A stretch of 64,000 nucleotides of DNA from the NCBI GenBank assembly GCA_016946835.1, contig JACVTC010000053.1, positions 1,015,001-1,079,000 on the forward strand, in the 5' to 3' direction. Source of the stretch: Neocallimastix lanati (nom. inval.) (Eukaryota > Neocallimastigomycota > Neocallimastigomycetes > Neocallimastigales > Neocallimastigaceae). The number at the start of each line of letters is the position of its first letter. Positions within the stretch are counted from its first letter, which is position 1. Below are positions 60,601 through 64,000 of the stretch, one piece after another. The notes beneath the pieces were generated by a model. The model was not told the origin of the DNA. It did no database searches and was given only the letters and a program-made list of their open reading frames with translations. The position numbers and the translations under genes were made by a program.

Positions 60601-62317
60601 TCAATCCGATATAGTTGGATTTTCACATTTTCTTGAAGCTTTATTTACAGCGAAAGCTATGTCAGGTCTAGTACATTTCGAAAGGTATATTAAGGAACCT
60701 ATTGCGCTTTTGTAGATTGTTTTATCGAAAGGTTTATTGTTTTCTGATATTTTATTATCACCAGTACATGGTGTTTTTCTTTTCTTTGTATTATCAATAT
60801 TAAATTTATATAACATATTATTTATAAAATTTTTCTGTGAAATAATATATGAATTATTTTCTTTCTTTACTTCAATTCCTAATATGTATTCAATTGGATC
60901 ACATTTAGATATTTTAAATTTTGATTTTATTTTATTTATTATTTGTTTAATGTATTCGTTTTCTCTAGCGATGACCATGTCATCCACATATAAACCGATA
61001 ATGCATTTTGTTATATTATTTTTTGTAAATTTGAAAATACATTGTTCGGATTTAATTTGAATGAACTCATTTTTTATTAGGAATTTTCTAATGGTATTAT
61101 ACCATTGTCTACCAGATTGCTTAAGGCCATACAAAGCTTTTTTGAGCTTCCAATATCCCCGCCCAAAGCGCGTATCGCCTTTAGGAATAGTAGTATAAAT
61201 ATCTTTATCAAGAGGAGCATTAAGGTAAGCGGCCTTTATATCTAGCTGGAAAATATTCCACTTAAGAACAGCAGAAATAGCGAATATTAATTTAAGACCA
61301 TCAATGTTTAGAGTAGGAGAATAAGTTAATTCATAATCGATTCCCCATTTTTGTTTAAATCCACGAGCAACTAAACGAGCTTTATATTTATAAATATTAT
61401 TATTTGAATCACGTTTAGTGTTGAAAACCCATTTTGTGGTAATGATGTTTTTGTTTTTAGGTACATTTTTAACAAAAGTCATAATATTATTAGAATAAAG
61501 GTTATTAAGTTCATCATTAATAGCCTCAATCCAGTTATTTTTGTCTTCACTGTATATTGCTTCTTCATATGTATTAGGAATGTGACAAAATATAGAAGCA
61601 ATAATAACGTCGTTGATTTGGTCTAGTTTTCTACGAGAACTAATATTTGTAGGTGCAGTCTCTTTATATTTTGGACTAAGTGGTCTTTTATAGATGTTGC
61701 CATATTCTGTAATGGCTACAATGTCATCCATAATTTCGTCTTTATTAAAATCAATAACACTTGATGCATCTATAAGAGATTTGTGGGCATAATTTTCTTT
61801 GTTTACTATATTATTGTTGCTAAATTTATTATTTATTTCGTTATTATTAGTAAGTGAAATTTCGTCTGATTTTTGAGAAATTTGGTTGGTTGAAGAATCG
61901 GTTATTAAAGGTAAATTCTGATTAATATTATATGGAAGAGTTATATTTTTAAGATTTTCCATTACCGTATTTTTATTATCTGAAGGAATATTATTGATAT
62001 CTATTGTAGGAGTGGAGAAATTTTAGTTTTTCTTCATAGAGTCGCTGGATTTTGAATTTTGTTGAATTAATTCATTATTTTTCGATAAAAAATTTTTATT
62101 AATTAAATTTTGATCATTTTTTGGTAAATTTTTGATATTCATTGATTTATTTGAATTATAAATAGATTTATGTGAATCATTATTGTTGTCATATGTTATA
62201 TGTGATTCATTAGTGTTATTTGAAATTATTGAATTATTTGAAAATTTTTTGATATGTGATTTTGCTTCAGCCAATAGATTTTCTTGAAAATTTTCATCAT
62301 TTTTTGAAAAATTTTTA
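60601..62317 (-). pseudogene. pol: Linker and reverse transcriptase of copia element 2 pol
   Basis: The minus-strand frame runs from about 62317 through an Asn/Lys-rich linker, with an in-frame TAA at 62025-62023. It then holds the reverse transcriptase: WIEAINDELNNLYSN, KWVFNTKRDSN, KARLVARGFKQKWGIDYE, QLDIKAAYLNAPLD, active-site YVDD (GLYVDDMVIARE), YILGIEV and GSLIYLSKCTRPD. Catalytic Asp residues are present. The ATG at 61962 is only the first Met after the stop and is not a real start. Confidence 0.87.
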
Positions 62318-62320
62318 TTA

Positions 62321-64000
62321 TTAAAATTTTTTTTTCATATTATTATTATTTATTGTAAAATTCTGTGAATTTTGGCTTGATTTTTCATTATTTAAAAATA
62401 TTTTATTTTTATCAAAATTTTCAAATTCGGTTATTTTTCCTTTTCCTTTGTTCCTGCTGGAAGTTGAGGCGGCGTAAGCAGGATCTTCTGGTTTATATTT
62501 TTCAATAATACTAGAATTAAAATTGGTATTCTTAGTATTATTTCTAAATTTTTTATTATAATTTTTATTTATTATTTCTAAATTTCTATTTATCTCATTC
62601 AAATAATTATTTTCAGAATTATTTTTGTCAACATTGTTGAAATTGAATTTCAATTTAAATTCACAATTATTTTTATTTTTAATTTCAGGATTAATTTTTG
62701 AATTAATTTTAACATCTTTATTTAAATTATGGTTATTTTTCTGGTTTATATCTTTATTATCAAATTCTTGGTTTTCTTCATTTAACGATATATTATTGAC
62801 ATGCTTATTTTTAATGTAATTACTTTTATGTTCTGTATTAGTAGTCCTTTCATTCTTAATATTTTCATTTAAAATGTTTTCTTCATTTAAGATGTTTCTT
62901 CCATTAAAATTATTTTCATTGTTCATATTATTATCTTCATTTATATTATTATCTTCATTTATATTATTGTCTTCTGGATTCCTATCTTTTCTATTGTTGT
63001 CTTTCATAAATGAGAAGTAAGAGTCTTTATAATTGCTTGCTTCGTATTTGTGTTTACTAGGCTCTTCTTCAACGAATTCTACATCGTTAGTATAATGCAT
63101 TTTATTATTTTCAATATCCATGATAATATATGAATATTTTTTATCATCAAATCCCAAGAATACGCCCTTCTTAACATTTGGTAAAAATTTTGATTTGTGT
63201 TGTGTATCATCCCTGTAATAACACACACAACCAAAAGTTTTTAAATGTTTTAACTCTACCTTTTTGTTGTAAAATACTTCATTGGGTATTAAAAATTTAT
63301 TTCCTGAATGGGGAATTAAGTTATATATGTAGCATGCCTGTTTTATGGCGAAATTCCAAAAGTTTTCTGATAATTCTGCCCAATATAGAAGAGTTTTAGC
63401 TGAATTTCTAAGAGTTCTGTTTATTCTTTCAGCTTTTCCATTAACTTCAGGACAACCTGGGGGAGAATAGGTTTTTTCTATTCCATTTTCTTTACAGTAT
63501 TTATTAACTGTTTTATTTTTAAATTCCTTTCTTCCATCTGATTTAAATATTTTAATATTATATTCTTCAAATTGGTTATTTAAGTACTTGAAGAATTCCA
63601 CAATTAATTCGGGAGCTTCGGCTTTAGATTTTAAAGTATATATCCATACTTTTCTTGAGAATTCATCCATGAATGTAATAAAGTATTTTTTATTATTAAT
63701 AGATGAATTGTATGGACCTGAAATGTCTGAATGTATTATTTCTAATATTTTCGTAGCTTTTGGTGTTTTTCCTCCGTGTGAGTTCCTTGACATTTTAGCT
63801 ACTTTACATTCTATGCATTTAGGAGTTTTTATTTGGTGTAAACTTAGATATTTGTTTATGTTTTCTAGGTAATAATGACCTAGTCTTCTATGCCAAATTT
63901 CAAGGCTTTTTTCATCAACTTCGTTTAAAGCCATAATATTTTTATCCTTTTCTTCAATGTTTTTATTAATCTTGTAAGTATTTACTAAGAATTGATTATC
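62321..64000 (-). pseudogene. pol: Integrase part of copia element 2 pol (continues past window end)
   Basis: Open from the window edge. GAG-pre-integrase region HRRLGHYYLEN ... CIECKVAKMSR, then the integrase core with SDISGPYN, KSDGRKEFKN (usual motif is DNG; here DGR, a possible loss of function), PEVNGKAERINRTL, and the C-terminal domain LKTFGCVCYYR, GVFLGFDDKK. An Asn/Lys/Glu-rich linker follows, with NEDNN repeats. The frame breaks at 62321 in a run of nine As (minus strand); eight would keep it in frame with the next segment. Confidence 0.88.

Larger units (their letters stand above)
59342..64000 (-). mobile_element. Ty1/copia LTR retrotransposon (element 2), degenerate, 5' part outside window
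   Basis: Minus-strand copia order integrase, Asn-rich linker, reverse transcriptase, RNase H, then a purine tract and a long LTR (59342-60049, about 708 bp). It is a different lineage from element 1: long LTR and distinct protein sequence. Coding is interrupted by an A9-run frameshift and two nonsense codons. Gag, protease and the 5' LTR lie beyond 64000. Confidence 0.9.

Overview
The window is eukaryotic, extremely AT-rich DNA. A and T homopolymers of 15-60 bases and ATT, ATTT and ATTATTT microsatellites fill the spaces between sparse genes. Small GT-AG introns, a secreted xylan-degrading enzyme with two N-terminal fungal dockerins (CBM10-like Cys-rich modules), and a secreted SGNH esterase point to an anaerobic gut fungus (Neocallimastigomycota). 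That assignment is inference from gene content and base composition; there is no rRNA or mitochondrial marker here.

Layout. (1) 1-1084: 3' part of a gene from a three-member local family; the other members are at about 35.2-36.7 kb (decayed) and 42.8-44.6 kb (complete). They share a KWNISKAQAYRY helix-turn-helix-like block that is assembled through a 5-nt microexon. (2) 4.5-7.1 kb: an ankyrin-repeat gene followed by a decayed ankyrin remnant. (3) 7.2-30.3 kb: a large inverted duplication. Each arm carries a GH115-type alpha-glucuronidase with dockerins and an SGNH esterase, placed head-to-head. The spacer holds a Ty1/copia retrotransposon with nearly identical LTRs (16.1-22.2 kb). Both esterases are intact. 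Both GH115 copies are damaged: they share one frameshift and each has private lesions. (4) 30.3-32.7 kb: an ancient copia relic on the minus strand, cut in its reverse transcriptase by the end of the right arm. (5) 36.7-49.5 kb: mostly simple sequence. (6) 49.56-50.02 kb: a GC-rich tRNA-headed retroposon (SINE-like) with intact A and B boxes, a poly(T) end and a perfect 15-bp target-site duplication. (7) 50.65 kb: a small membrane-protein ORF; 52.9-53.6 kb: an unrecognised broken gene; 54.9 kb: a 42-codon ORF. (8) 58.9-59.34 kb: a heptanucleotide array. It abuts a second, different copia element (59.34-64.0 kb, minus strand, 5' end outside the window) that carries two nonsense codons and one homopolymer frameshift.

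Functionally, the esterase and alpha-glucuronidase pair fits stripping of side groups from glucuronoxylan: acyl groups by the SGNH enzyme, (4-O-methyl)glucuronic acid by GH115. The dockerins would tether GH115 to a cellulosome. In this window only the esterases look able to make a full product. The rest is dominated by retroelements of different ages and by simple repeats, so indels in homopolymers could be real decay or sequencing error and should be checked in reads.
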